NCBI GenBank assembly: GCA_029564595.1
Contig: JAKQPS010000153.1
Coordinates: 1 to 43,683 of the forward strand
Reading direction: 5' to 3'
Length of the DNA stretch: 43,683 nt
Origin: a bacterium
GTDB lineage: Bacteria > UBP15 > UBA6099
Shown here: one piece after another, positions 15,737 to 23,929 of the stretch
How positions within the stretch are numbered: the stretch's first letter is position 1
Layout: every line of letters begins with the position of its first letter
The notes under the pieces: generated by a model
Told to the model about the DNA's origin: nothing
Database searches by the model: none
The model's input: the letters and a program-made list of their open reading frames with translations, nothing else
Program-made: the position numbers and the translations under genes

Positions 15737-17140
15737 ATGCAGAAAATCTCTCTTGAACAACTTGATATGGGCGAGAAGCTCGTTCTCGCTCGCCCGGTGC
15801 TCCTCGGTTCGGGGGTAAAAGGCTTCAACTCCGGGGTGGAAGTAAACGAACGCGTCGCCCGCAAACTTATCGAACTCGGGTTTACAGAGGTTTGGGTCAG
15901 AGGCGAGAACGAGCCTCAGAGCGGCGTCATTGAAGGTTGCGACGACGAGTTGACCCAGACTGAAAAATTTCTCGCCATCAAACAGAACATAGCGACCTCG
16001 CTCGCGGACATAATGACCGAGAAGGACCCGGAGCGGGAGATGCTCCGCGTCAGGAGCATGAGCCGCACGAACATAAAGCTCGAAAAAGGCTCGCTCACAA
16101 AACTAGACCCGGCCAGACCGCCCGCAGAAATGAAACTGCTCAAACAGTTCTCCGAAGCAATCATCAGCGTCTCCAAGCTGGAACAGTTCCTCAAGGACTG
16201 CCGCGACCTCATAGACGGGCCGTTCTCGCCGCTGCGCATAGACAAAGTCTCAGTCAACCTAAACGACAACAGAATCGAGAGCAGCTACCTGTTTAACCAC
16301 ATGGCGAACTGCGGCATATATTTTCTGGCAACCATCGCCCGGTACAACGCCGACCTGAAGGCTCGCGGCGCGGTCTGCTCGGACGCCAAATTCGGCCCCG
16401 GCATAGACCACAATAAAAGGAAAAACATGCTCTTCTTTTTCTCCGACGAGGAAATCGCCAGCGGAGCCCTCGGCGCTTTCATGCACGACATCGGCTACCT
16501 CCACGACGGAATGCCGGACATCTTATTCAAACAAGGGGCTATCTCGCCTGAAGAACATTCCATCCTCAAAAAACACGTGGAAGTCTCCATGAATGTCGTC
16601 CAGCACCACATATTTTTCGCCAACCGCCCCCTCGCAAAACACGTGATAGAGAACCACCACGAGCGAATCAATAAAAAAGGATATCCCAAGCAGAGGAGCA
16701 ACCTGCACGTTTTCTCACAGATACTCGGCATGATAGACTGCTTCGATTCGATGACGCAGGATAGGCCGTGGCGCAAGAAGTTCTCCCGCGCGAAAGTCCT
16801 CGAATGGATGTACGACAACTCCGAGCAGAAGGCGGAAGCCGACGGCTCCATCCACGAGCCGATGTTCGACAGGGAACTGGTGCGCTGTTTCGAGCGGGTG
16901 CTGATGCTCTACGAGAACGGCGAGGTGGTTGACCTGTACCACGCGAAGACCGCCACGCCCGTCTTCAGGTGCAGGGTCAAGTCGCAGAACCCGGGACGCC
17001 CCGACCGCCCCGTTGTCGAGTTGACCTGCTGCCACGCCGACCCGGCTAGAAACGTCGAGGGAAAAATCATCAACCTGCTAAACATGCCCGACCTCTACAT
17101 GGGCGAAAGCTCCGACTTCAGGAAAGAACCGATAGTCTGA
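15737..17140 (+). CDS. HD-GYP domain protein, probable cyclic-di-nucleotide phosphodiesterase
   Basis: This 467-residue protein begins with a domain common at the start of HD-GYP proteins (LEQLDMGEKLVLARPVLLG... ARKLIELGFTEVWV). The catalytic half has FMHDIGYLHDGMP (His250-Asp251), ENHHERINKKGYP (His307, His308, Glu309 and GYP at 315-317) and SQILGMIDCFDSMT, all hallmarks of HD-GYP enzymes that degrade cyclic di-GMP. The usual lysine of HDIGK is replaced by tyrosine. About 100 residues follow the core and are unusual; they contain short strands but no known domain I can name. AGGAGG lies 20 bases upstream and a nearer AGGG precedes the ATG. The stop overlaps the next start by one base (TGATG), tying it to the methyltransferase-like gene. 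Confidence 0.8.
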   Translation: MQKISLEQLDMGEKLVLARPVLLGSGVKGFNSGVEVNERVARKLIELGFTEVWVRGENEPQSGVIEGCDDELTQTEKFLAIKQNIATSLADIMTEKDPEREMLRVRSMSRTNIKLEKGSLTKLDPARPPAEMKLLKQFSEAIISVSKLEQFLKDCRDLIDGPFSPLRIDKVSVNLNDNRIESSYLFNHMANCGIYFLATIARYNADLKARGAVCSDAKFGPGIDHNKRKNMLFFFSDEEIASGALGAFMHDIGYLHDGMPDILFKQGAISPEEHSILKKHVEVSMNVVQHHIFFANRPLAKHVIENHHERINKKGYPKQRSNLHVFSQILGMIDCFDSMTQDRPWRKKFSRAKVLEWMYDNSEQKAEADGSIHEPMFDRELVRCFERVLMLYENGEVVDLYHAKTATPVFRCRVKSQNPGRPDRPVVELTCCHADPARNVEGKIINLLNMPDLYMGESSDFRKEPIV

Positions 17141-18117
17141 TGCGAAACGACGACCCTTCGCTTGAAACCGTCAGTTTCCACTGCCGCAGCCCAATTTACA
17201 TGTGCGCAACCTGCACCCACGCCGAAAAATGCGCCGACCTGCTCAATATCCTCCGCATGTTCAAACTCGACGAGAAACCCCCCGAGTTCGACCTGCTGAC
17301 CAACTTCCCTTTCCTAAAAGAGCGCTCTTTCGAGGTTGACCCCCGCAACAAACTCAACGAGGTTTCAAGCGGCGAATGGCTCCAGTTCACCCGCACCGTC
17401 TTTTCCCAGAAGTTCCCTAAATTCTTTGGACACGACCTGCGAAGAAAACACCCCGAATATAAAAGCCCGCACTTGCTCGGACAGTTGATCGCTTTCTTCA
17501 CAAAGAGGCAGGACCTTGTGCTCGACCCGTTCGCGGGAACAGGCACGTCCCTGATCGCCGCGTCCCTGCTGGGCCGAGAGGCGGTCGGCTTCGAGATAGA
17601 GAGAAGCTGGGTGGACATCTATTACCACATCTGCCGCAAACACCGCATACCCCGCCAGAAGCTTGTGTCCGGCAACTGCTCGGAACTGCTTCACAGCGTG
17701 CCGCCTGACTCGGTGGACTTCGTCCTCATCGACCCGCCGAACCCTATGAATCCAGAGGAATGGGCCCCAAACTCTGCCCCGCCCTCCAAGCCCGTGGACG
17801 CGTTTTTCGACTTCATGCTCGGCGCGCTCAATTGCTGCCACTCCGCCCTCAAAGAACATAAACACATGGCTGTGTTCACCCGCAACCTGTACCAGAACGG
17901 CCAGTATATTTTCCTAACGCCCTACTTTGCCTCCATCGCCGCCGAAGCCGGTTTTCTTCTCAAAGGCGAAAAAATATGGGAGAACTCCGCAGAAAAACTC
18001 CGCCCCTACGGATACCCCCACTCATACGTGCCAAATATCTCGCATTACAGTATACTGATATTTCAGAAACAGACGCCGGGCGAAGAAAGCGACCCGGACG
18101 ACAGCTTCAAACCGTAG
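17140..18117 (+). CDS. DNA/RNA methyltransferase-like protein with N-terminal cysteine cluster
   Basis: This is a 325-residue protein. Residues 109-165 carry the AdoMet-binding region of amino-methyltransferases, including LDPFAGTGTSLIAA (129-136 is DPFAGTGT) and AVGFEIERSW. The catalytic-type motif IV reads IDPPNPM (DPPN, 198-201) where DPPY is usual. The end RPYGYPHSYVPNISHYSILIF resembles the tail of site-specific DNA methyltransferases. The N-terminus has Cys15, Cys22, Cys25 and Cys31, a possible zinc site. The known reaction of the family is methylation of an amino group on adenine or cytosine. No restriction enzyme is nearby; instead it overlaps an HD-GYP gene by one base, so defence is unlikely and a housekeeping or RNA role is possible. 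Confidence 0.7.
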   Translation: MRNDDPSLETVSFHCRSPIYMCATCTHAEKCADLLNILRMFKLDEKPPEFDLLTNFPFLKERSFEVDPRNKLNEVSSGEWLQFTRTVFSQKFPKFFGHDLRRKHPEYKSPHLLGQLIAFFTKRQDLVLDPFAGTGTSLIAASLLGREAVGFEIERSWVDIYYHICRKHRIPRQKLVSGNCSELLHSVPPDSVDFVLIDPPNPMNPEEWAPNSAPPSKPVDAFFDFMLGALNCCHSALKEHKHMAVFTRNLYQNGQYIFLTPYFASIAAEAGFLLKGEKIWENSAEKLRPYGYPHSYVPNISHYSILIFQKQTPGEESDPDDSFKP

Positions 18118-18156
18118 CGCCGTCCCGGCCGCCCCGCCCGCAAGAAAGGAAACGCC

Positions 18157-18600
18157 ATGCCGCTTCTCGATCAAATCACCGAACAAATCAAACAGGCGAT
18201 GAAAGACAAGGATGTCACCATGCTCGACACCCTGCGCTCTCTCAAAACCGCCCTGAAAAACAAACAGGTCGAACTCATGAGAGACTTGGACGAGGGCGAG
18301 GCTCTTCAGGTCATTCAGAGGGAAGCCAAAACCCGCCGCGAGTCCATCGAACAGTTTAAGGACGGCGGGCGCGAGGACCTTGTCGCCAAGGAAGAAGCGC
18401 AGCTCAAGATTATCGACTCCTTCCTGCCCGCCGAGATGTCCGACGCCGAAATTGAAGAAAAAGCCAAAGCTGTCATCGCCGAACTGGGAGCCTCGACTAA
18501 AAAGGAAGCCGGGAAAGTGATGAGCAAGCTGATGGCCGAACTCAAAGGCCGCGCGGACGGCAAACGCATCAACGCCATAGTCGGAAAACTGCTCGACTGA
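18157..18600 (+). CDS. yqeY: YqeY-like protein (GatB/YqeY domain)
   Basis: This 147-residue, mostly helical protein matches the YqeY family over its whole length: LLDQITEQIKQAMKDKD, LDTLRSLKTALKNKQVEL, FKDGGREDLVAKEEAQL and the end GRADGKRINAIVGKLL. The C-terminal part is the tRNA-binding-type domain also found at the end of GatB in the Asp/Glu-tRNA amidotransferase. The free-standing protein's job is not settled. AAGGAAACGCC precedes the ATG. It follows the methyltransferase-like gene by 39 bases and is the last gene of the run, ended by a terminator at 18670. Confidence 0.9.
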   Translation: MPLLDQITEQIKQAMKDKDVTMLDTLRSLKTALKNKQVELMRDLDEGEALQVIQREAKTRRESIEQFKDGGREDLVAKEEAQLKIIDSFLPAEMSDAEIEEKAKAVIAELGASTKKEAGKVMSKLMAELKGRADGKRINAIVGKLLD

Positions 18601-18669
18601 GCGCCGCTTTCAGCCCTCGACATCCGCGCCCGCCGCTGCCGCCATAGCCCCGGAACCCGGCCCGCGACG

Positions 18670-18702
18670 CGCCCGGTTCCGGCGGAAAAGCGGGCGTTTT
18701 TT
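18670..18702 (+). terminator. Intrinsic terminator after the YqeY-like gene
   Basis: CGCCCG at 18670-18675 pairs with CGGGCG at 18691-18696 and is followed directly by six T residues. A longer competing stem (CCGGAACC with GGTTCCGG) begins about 20 bases earlier. Confidence 0.75.
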
Positions 18703-18718
18703 ATAGTTCGCGAAATTG

Positions 18719-18747
18719 AACCCGAATCCTTTTTTCGGATTAGGGTT
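18719..18747. repeat. AACCCGAATCC-type hairpin
   Basis: AACCCGAATCC at 18719-18729 pairs with GGATTAGGGTT at 18737-18747 with one mismatch. It lies between two convergent genes and could end transcription from the right. Related AACCCGAAT hairpins occur at 23852 and 26351. Confidence 0.55.
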
Positions 18748-18785
18748 TATTCGTTTTCTCAGATTTTTCTCGTGAAAAATCCGGG

Positions 18786-19772
18786 TTAATCCGAGTGAAA
18801 TTCAATTATATCTTTGTCCTGAACTATGTAGTCGCGCTGAACTTTCTGGCCCTCGAATTTCTTAGAACCCCAGATGCGGGCAAATTTAAGGTTGTCGGCA
18901 AAATCATTGTGAACCATCCGGGCGACATCCATTACAGAGCTTCCCACAGGCAGCACGAACGGCGCTCTTAAGTCCGCCTTCTTGCCGGGAACTTTCGAAT
19001 AGACGCGCAACACGCCGAGAGCCTTGAAAATCTCCCTCTTAAGCTCTTCCAACCCCGCCCCGGTCGCAGCAGAGACCGGAAAAATCCGCAACTGTGTCGC
19101 CGCCGCCCGCCCGAACTCGCCCAGCAGTATGTCGTCCTCGTCGGCGTCCGTCTTGTTCACCGCCACAAAAGTCAACTTTTCCGCCACCCCCATAAGCTGC
19201 GGCGTGTCAGGTTTGACTGCGGAAAATTTGATCCTGATGTTCTCGAAAATAGCCGCCGTATCGACGAGTTGCGCCACAGGGTCGGCGGCGGAGATGTCCA
19301 CCACGCACAACAGCAGGTCCGCAGCGCGCGACAAGTTGGAATGATACGTCTCCACTCTGTCGGACGTCACCGGGGGCGTGTCTATCAACTGAATCTGGAT
19401 ATCCTCGAACGGCATCATGCCCGGCATCGGGCGGGTTGACGAAAAGGGGAAATCGGCTATCTCCGGTTTGGCGTTTGTTAGCGCCGCGAGCAGAGACGAC
19501 TTTCCAGTGTTCGGCGGGCCGACAATCACCGCCCTGCCCGCCCCCTCCACCTTTATCGCGTAGGGGTCCGTCCTCTTGCCGCCTGTTCGGTCGTCGGCGT
19601 CCCTCAGCTTGCTCAGCCGCTTCTTGAGGTCGCCCTGCATGTGGTCCGTCCCCTTGTGCTTGGGTATCACGGCCAACATGCGCTCCAGACAGGCTATCTT
19701 CTCCTCGACGGTTTTCGCCTGCCTGAACGCCTCTTCCGCCTTCTTGTATTCCGGTGTGAGGTTCGCCGGCAT
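18786..19772 (-). CDS. Obg/DRG-type GTPase with C-terminal TGS domain
   Basis: This 328-residue protein starts with a helical segment, then has the GTPase core: P-loop GPPNTGKSS (85-93), switch DTPP (131-134) and NKTD (206-209). The C-terminal 70 residues (from about 258) form a TGS domain, ending KVQRDYIVQDKDIIEFHSD. This order (helical start, G domain, TGS) resembles the DRG branch of Obg-like GTPases, which bind ribosomes or translation factors. The DTPP in place of DTPG is typical of this subgroup. The ATG at 19772 is preceded by AGAGGGA, close to the start. A perfect 11-base hairpin stands directly before that ribosome site (19785-19818), and a candidate promoter lies at 19835-19864. It is transcribed alone. 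Confidence 0.85.
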   Translation of the reverse strand: MPANLTPEYKKAEEAFRQAKTVEEKIACLERMLAVIPKHKGTDHMQGDLKKRLSKLRDADDRTGGKRTDPYAIKVEGAGRAVIVGPPNTGKSSLLAALTNAKPEIADFPFSSTRPMPGMMPFEDIQIQLIDTPPVTSDRVETYHSNLSRAADLLLCVVDISAADPVAQLVDTAAIFENIRIKFSAVKPDTPQLMGVAEKLTFVAVNKTDADEDDILLGEFGRAAATQLRIFPVSAATGAGLEELKREIFKALGVLRVYSKVPGKKADLRAPFVLPVGSSVMDVARMVHNDFADNLKFARIWGSKKFEGQKVQRDYIVQDKDIIEFHSD

Positions 19773-19784
19773 TTCATTCCCTCT

Positions 19785-19818
19785 TTTCAGCCCGCTTTTT
19801 CAACGCTGCGGGCTGAAA
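19785..19818 (-). promoter_or_regulatory. Leader hairpin directly upstream of the TGS GTPase ribosome site
   Basis: On the minus strand TTTCAGCCCGC and GCGGGCTGAAA form a perfect 11-base stem with a 12-base loop. The 3' arm ends next to AGAGGGA and the ATG at 19772. It could be a translational control element; it lacks a T tract, so it is not an obvious terminator. Confidence 0.5.
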
Positions 19819-19834
19819 TCGAATAACTGAAAAT

Positions 19835-19864
19835 AATATAGCACAACAAATTCCCGGCAGTCCA
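19835..19864 (-). promoter_or_regulatory. Candidate promoter of the TGS GTPase gene
   Basis: On the minus strand TGGACT (19864-19859) and TATATT (19840-19835) are 18 bases apart and match four and five of six sigma70 positions. Transcription would begin just before the leader hairpin. Confidence 0.45.
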
Positions 19865-19899
19865 CGACGCGGCGCGTCCGCCTTTTCGCTCCGGTACGC

Positions 19900-19927
19900 T
19901 TTCGTCTCCGCTTTTCAGAGTTATAAT
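19900..19927 (+). promoter_or_regulatory. Candidate promoter of the SMP-30-like gene
   Basis: A perfect TATAAT lies at 19922-19927, 65 bases before the start codon. The -35 region (TTTCGT at 19900) is poor, so an activator may be needed. Confidence 0.35.
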
Positions 19928-19992
19928 TCCCTTTGAATAAATAGGAACTGCCGGACAAATCTCAGCTCCGGCGCCAGACAGGAGAAACGATT

Positions 19993-20817
19993 ATGAAAAA
20001 CGCGGCCCTTTCGATTCTTGCCATCACGGCGGCATTCCTTTTCGCCTCAATCAGCGCATCCGCCCAGACAGGCGCTCAACTCATCCTTGAGGACAAAATT
20101 TCAGGCTCCGAAGGAATTGCCCTCTGCCCGGACGGAAAACTGTTCGCCGTCGAGAACGGCAGCGGCAAAATATTCCAAGTCATCGACGATGAAAACGTGT
20201 CGCTGTTTTCGGAAGGACACGCGCGCGCCGCCGGCATCGCCTGCGGCCCCGGCGGCGACATCTTTGTGGCCGACTACGGCTCCGGAACAGTATCCGTCGT
20301 CTCAGCGGACGGCAAGGATAAAAAAGTTTTAGCTGGCGGGTTTAAAACGCCGAACGGAATAGCCGTTTCGGCGGACGGAACAGTTTACATGTCCGACTCC
20401 ACATCCGGCATCGTCCACGAGATATCCCCGGACGGCAAAGCGGAGAGGCTGCTGGACGGCGTGTCGTTCGCCAATGGGTTGCTTATCAGCCCCGACGGCA
20501 AAATGCTCTATATCGCGCAGACCACCGCCGGAAAGATTGTCGCCGCCCCTCTCGACGGCCCGAACCGGGGCAAGAAAATCACATTCGCCTCCAAACTTAA
20601 AATGGCCGACGGCATAACAGGGACAGCCGACGGAACAATATACGCCTGCCTGTTCTCCTCAGGAGAAATCGCGAAAGCCGTCAAAGGAGCCGACCCTGAG
20701 ATAATCGCCTCCGGCCTTAAGACGCCCGCCACCCCCGTCGTCAAAGACGGCTCACTCTACATCACTTCCCTAACAGGCTCGGGACTTTACAAAGTCCCAT
20801 TGCCGAAAGAGGAATGA
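19993..20817 (+). CDS. Exported SMP-30/gluconolactonase-like beta-propeller
   Basis: This is a 274-residue protein with a clear signal peptide (KNAALSILAITAAFLFASI, cleavage expected after SASA near residue 24). The mature part is a six-bladed propeller of SMP-30/NHL type, seen in repeated units such as GIALCPDGKLFAVENGSGKIF, GGDIFVADYGSGTVSVV, PNGIAVSADGTVYMSDSTSG and ANGLLISPDGKMLYIAQTT. Family members hydrolyse lactones or bind metal in the central pore; the substrate cannot be predicted. AGGAG stands eight bases before the ATG. It is a single-gene unit, flanked by a TATAAT upstream and a strong terminator downstream at 20968. Confidence 0.8.
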   Translation: MKNAALSILAITAAFLFASISASAQTGAQLILEDKISGSEGIALCPDGKLFAVENGSGKIFQVIDDENVSLFSEGHARAAGIACGPGGDIFVADYGSGTVSVVSADGKDKKVLAGGFKTPNGIAVSADGTVYMSDSTSGIVHEISPDGKAERLLDGVSFANGLLISPDGKMLYIAQTTAGKIVAAPLDGPNRGKKITFASKLKMADGITGTADGTIYACLFSSGEIAKAVKGADPEIIASGLKTPATPVVKDGSLYITSLTGSGLYKVPLPKEE

Positions 20818-20967
20818 CCGCGCGCCGAAGATAAAGACGATTCTAAGCCGCATCTAACGCAATCCTGCGATAGGCTCGTCCTTCGTTGTTTTCGGTTTTG
20901 CCTGTTTTTGCAGCGCAAAAAAACGGCTGCCTTGAAAATCGTAATAATCATTTGTCAACATCAACTA

Positions 20968-20999
20968 AAAAGCGCCGCGCTGTGGAGCGCGGCGCTTTT
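20968..20999. terminator. Bidirectional terminator between convergent genes
   Basis: AAAAGCGCCGCGCT, GTGG loop, AGCGCGGCGCTTTT: a perfect 14-base stem with T-rich exits on both strands. It serves the SMP-30-like gene (plus) and the Nfn fusion gene (minus). Confidence 0.85.
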
Positions 21000-21030
21000 G
21001 ATTTGCATTAATCGAGCGGTCGGCGTCCGC

Positions 21031-23334
21031 TTATTTCAGAGTCTTGAGATATTCGTTCATTGCGGCGGCGGCTTTCTTGCCCGCGCCCATAGCCGATATG
21101 ACAGTGGCTGCTCCGGTGACGATGTCTCCGCCGGCGTAAACGCCCTTCATTGAGGTCTGTCCAGTTTCCTCGTCCGCCTCGATGGTTCCCCACTTCGAGA
21201 GTTTCAGTTCGGGGAGGGTCGAGAGAAGGAGCGGGTTGGGGCTTGTGCCGATTGCGACGACTACCACGTCCACGTCTATGCTGTAGTTCGAGCCTTTGAC
21301 GGGCACGGGGCGGCGGCGTCCGGAGGCGTCCGGCTCGCCAAGCTCCATCTTGAGCACTTCCATCGATTTGACCCAGCCTTTTTCGTCGCCGTCGATTTTA
21401 ACGGGAGCCTGAAGGAGGTCGAAGATAATGCCTTCCTCTTTCGCGTGGTGGACTTCCTCGGCGCGGGCCGGCAACTCATCCATCGAGCGGCGGTACACCA
21501 GATGCACTTCGTCCGCTCCGAGCCGCAGGGCGACTCTGGCGGAGTCCATTGCCACGTTTCCGCCTCCGATGATGGCCACTTTCTTGCCGACCTTTATCGG
21601 GGTGTCGTATTCCGGGAACCTGTATGCCTTCATCAGGTTGGCGCGCGTCAGGAACTCGTTGGCCGAGTACACGCCGTTGAGGTTCTCTCCGGGGATATTC
21701 ATAAACATGGGCAGACCGGCTCCGGACGCGATGAACATCGCGTGGAATCCGTCGTCGCTGAACATCTGCTGGACGGTGCGGGTCTTGCCGACCACGTAGC
21801 TTTCATGCACATGCACGCCGAGCTTGCGCAGGTAATCGACCTCGCGCTCGACGATGCTCTTGGGAAGCCTGAATTCGGGGATGCCGTAAACGAGCACGCC
21901 GCCGGACTTGTGAAGGGCCTCGAAGACATGCACTTCGTGTCCGAGCATGCGCATATCGGCGGCGACTGTCAGCCCCGCGGGGCCTGCGCCGACGACTGCG
22001 ATTTTGAAACCTGTAGCCGCGGGAATCTCCGGGATCGTCACTTTCCCCATCGCCGCTTCGTAGTCCGCCACGAAGCGTTCGAGGCGGCCTATCGCCACCG
22101 GCTCGTTCTTCTTGCCGAGCACGCATAGCGATTCACACTGCGACTCCTGCGGGCACACCCTTCCGCACACCGCAGGCAGCGCGTTCGTCTTCTTTATCGT
22201 CTGCACCGCGCCGAGATAATCCTTCTTGGCTATCTGCGAGATGAACGTCGGTATATCAATGTTCACCGGGCATCCTTCGACGCACGGTTTGTTCTTGCAC
22301 TGCAAGCAGCGCAACGACTCGCGGTACGCCATCATCTCGGTGTACCCGTAGGGGACTTCCTCGAAGTTGCGGCGGCGGATGTCCGCCGGCTGCTCCGGCA
22401 TCGGGGTCTTTTTCTTGCGCAGCTCTTTAAGGTTCTCCAGTTCGGCGAACTTTTCCTTTTCGCCCTCATACGCCGACTTCTCGTCGCCGGTATACGTGGC
22501 CTGCCTGTCCATGAGGCTCTTGAAATCGACCTGATGGGCGTCGAATTCCGGGCCGTCGACGCATACAAACTTCGTTCCGCCTTCGCCGTACCCTATCCTG
22601 CATCCGCCGCACATCCCCGTTCCGTCGATCATTATCGAGTTGAGGCTGACTATCGTCTTCAGATTATATTGTTTCGTGAGGTTGGATACGGCGCGCATCA
22701 TGACGACCGGGCCGATGGCCAGCACGAGATCCACTTTTTCGCTCTCGATGATGTCCTTCAACTGGTCTGTCACAAAGCCGTGGCGTCCGTATGTGCCGTC
22801 GTCAGTGGTGACGAACAGCTCTGTGCTGACCTCTTTCATCTTGTCTTCCCAGATGAGGAGGTCTTTGCTGCGGGCGCCTATGATTGACAGCACCCTGTTG
22901 CCTGCTTTGAACAACTCGCGGGCTATCGGGAACACCGGGGCCACACCCACGCCGCCGCCGACGCACACCACCGTGCCGAACTTCTCGATGTGGCTTTCCC
23001 TGCCGAGCGGGCCTACTATGTCCGCCACAGTGTCGCCGACGTTCAGTTTGGACATTTTCAGCGTCGAGGCTCCCACCACCTGAGCAATCAGCGTGAGCGT
23101 TCCCTTTTCGCGGTCGAAATCCGCTATCGTCAGCGGAACTCTCTCGCCCTGCTCGTCAACCCGGACCACCACGAACTGGCCCGCCTTCGCCTGCTTGGCT
23201 ATCTCCGGCGTCTTGAACAGGAAATGGAAAATTGTGGGAGAAATCTCCTCTTTTTCCAATATCACATTGTTCCTTTCAAGCGTTCCTGCGTCGAGACAGC
23301 TTCCATCGTGCGCCTTCACTGTTGCCTGACTCAT
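21031..23334 (-). CDS. Fused NfnA/NfnB-type (SudB/SudA, GltD-like) flavoprotein oxidoreductase
   Basis: This 767-residue protein joins two partners usually encoded separately. Residues 1-290 are the FAD/NAD-binding, 2Fe-2S subunit (NfnA/PyrK type), with CVGGGVGVAPVFPIAREL and Asp237, Cys242, Cys245, Cys258 in DGTGMCGGCRIGYG...FVCVDGPEF. Residues about 325-767 are the GltD/NfnB half: CLQCKNKPCVEGCP and CGRVCPQESQCESLC bind 4Fe-4S clusters, followed by VVGAGPAGLTVA and AIIGGGNVAMDSARVALRLG dinucleotide folds. NfnAB couples NADH and ferredoxin to NADP by electron bifurcation; the fusion form may act likewise or supply electrons to glutamate synthase. AAGGAG precedes the ATG by ten bases. It stands alone between terminators. 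Confidence 0.9.
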   Translation of the reverse strand: MSQATVKAHDGSCLDAGTLERNNVILEKEEISPTIFHFLFKTPEIAKQAKAGQFVVVRVDEQGERVPLTIADFDREKGTLTLIAQVVGASTLKMSKLNVGDTVADIVGPLGRESHIEKFGTVVCVGGGVGVAPVFPIARELFKAGNRVLSIIGARSKDLLIWEDKMKEVSTELFVTTDDGTYGRHGFVTDQLKDIIESEKVDLVLAIGPVVMMRAVSNLTKQYNLKTIVSLNSIMIDGTGMCGGCRIGYGEGGTKFVCVDGPEFDAHQVDFKSLMDRQATYTGDEKSAYEGEKEKFAELENLKELRKKKTPMPEQPADIRRRNFEEVPYGYTEMMAYRESLRCLQCKNKPCVEGCPVNIDIPTFISQIAKKDYLGAVQTIKKTNALPAVCGRVCPQESQCESLCVLGKKNEPVAIGRLERFVADYEAAMGKVTIPEIPAATGFKIAVVGAGPAGLTVAADMRMLGHEVHVFEALHKSGGVLVYGIPEFRLPKSIVEREVDYLRKLGVHVHESYVVGKTRTVQQMFSDDGFHAMFIASGAGLPMFMNIPGENLNGVYSANEFLTRANLMKAYRFPEYDTPIKVGKKVAIIGGGNVAMDSARVALRLGADEVHLVYRRSMDELPARAEEVHHAKEEGIIFDLLQAPVKIDGDEKGWVKSMEVLKMELGEPDASGRRRPVPVKGSNYSIDVDVVVVAIGTSPNPLLLSTLPELKLSKWGTIEADEETGQTSMKGVYAGGDIVTGAATVISAMGAGKKAAAAMNEYLKTLK

Positions 23335-23433
23335 ATTTTTAGTCTCCTTGAATAATTTTTAGCAAAGCAGCGTTCATTGCCCGTGATATTATATATTAAC
23401 ACCCTGCTATTTCAATATATTTCCGACGATAAG

Positions 23434-23459
23434 TAAAACCCCAGTTCGGGGGTCTTTTT
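23434..23459. terminator. Terminator-like hairpin with A/T flanks
   Basis: ACCCC at 23438-23442 pairs with GGGGT ending at 23453; AAAA precedes and CTTTTT follows, so it could stop transcription from either side, most usefully that of the TetR gene on the minus strand. Confidence 0.55.
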
Positions 23460-23546
23460 CGCGGTTTCAAATGAAGAACTTAGGAAAGCTTTAATCTCAA
23501 AAGTGTTAATAACGGCTTTTACCTTCGGCGATTGGAAAAGCTTATG

Positions 23547-23573
23547 AAAAGGGTTGTTTCTCATAACCCTTTT
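23547..23573. repeat. AAAAGGGTT hairpin
   Basis: AAAAGGGTT pairs perfectly with AACCCTTTT across a nine-base loop, followed by a further T. It may be an additional terminator. CTTATGAAAAG at its left flank recurs at about 43408-43418. Confidence 0.5.
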
Positions 23574-23737
23574 TCCCGAACTTCCGTTCTTTTTGATTAT
23601 TCTTTAGAATGACTGATTTCTATTAAGCGGTAGTCTAGCATGAAAGATTTTGAACCCGGATTCGCCGGTAGAGCCGATGAGCCGTGGGGATTTTCATAGC
23701 GGCGAACTGCTTCGTTGCGGCCACATTTTTTTGTTCT

Positions 23738-23760
23738 GTAGGGGCGCGGTTTCCGCGCCC
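23738..23760. repeat. GTAGGGGC hairpin (GCGG stem)
   Basis: GTAGGGGCGCGG, TTT loop, CCGCGCCC. It faces the next family member at 23778 in inverted orientation. Confidence 0.75.
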
Positions 23761-23777
23761 AATAACTACGACAATTT

Positions 23778-23801
23778 GGGGCGGGGCAACCCCGCCCCTA
23801 C
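23778..23801. repeat. GCCCCTAC hairpin (GGGGC stem)
   Basis: GGGGCGGGG, CAA loop, CCCCGCCCC, then TAC. With the previous hairpin it forms a pair whose outer GTAGGGGCG and CGCCCCTAC ends are exact inverted repeats. Confidence 0.75.
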
Positions 23802-23849
23802 TGCAAAAATGCGTCTTTCGCCTCGCATTTCATCCGCCCTGAACAATTG

Positions 23850-23929
23850 CTCCCGAATCCTAATGAAAAATTCGGGTTGAAAGGGATTTTTAGGAAAAAC
23901 TATTTGAAATGTTTTCCCTTAACCTAACC
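23850..23929 (-). repeat. About 80-base dispersed repeat, copy 1
   Basis: Read on the minus strand it runs GGTTAAGGGAAAACATTT, then an A/T-rich core, AATCCCTTTCA, and ATTAGG. The plus strand at 43303-43368 has the same order with small changes. It begins inside the last bases of the TetR gene and contains a CCCGAAT/ATTCGGG hairpin (23852-23876). Confidence 0.6.

Larger units (their letters stand above)
23335..23923. other. Repeat-bearing gap between the Nfn fusion and TetR genes
   Basis: No gene is visible. The gap is AT-rich on the left and holds a two-way terminator (23434), an AAAAGGGTT hairpin (23547), two facing GTAGGGGC-family hairpins (23738 and 23778) and a longer repeat shared with 43303. 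The promoter of the Nfn fusion gene must lie at the left end, but no convincing -35/-10 pair was found. Confidence 0.6.

Noticed and set aside
17140-18117. Restriction-modification system
   Set aside because: No restriction endonuclease or specificity subunit is nearby, motif IV is atypical, and the gene is embedded in an HD-GYP/YqeY run.
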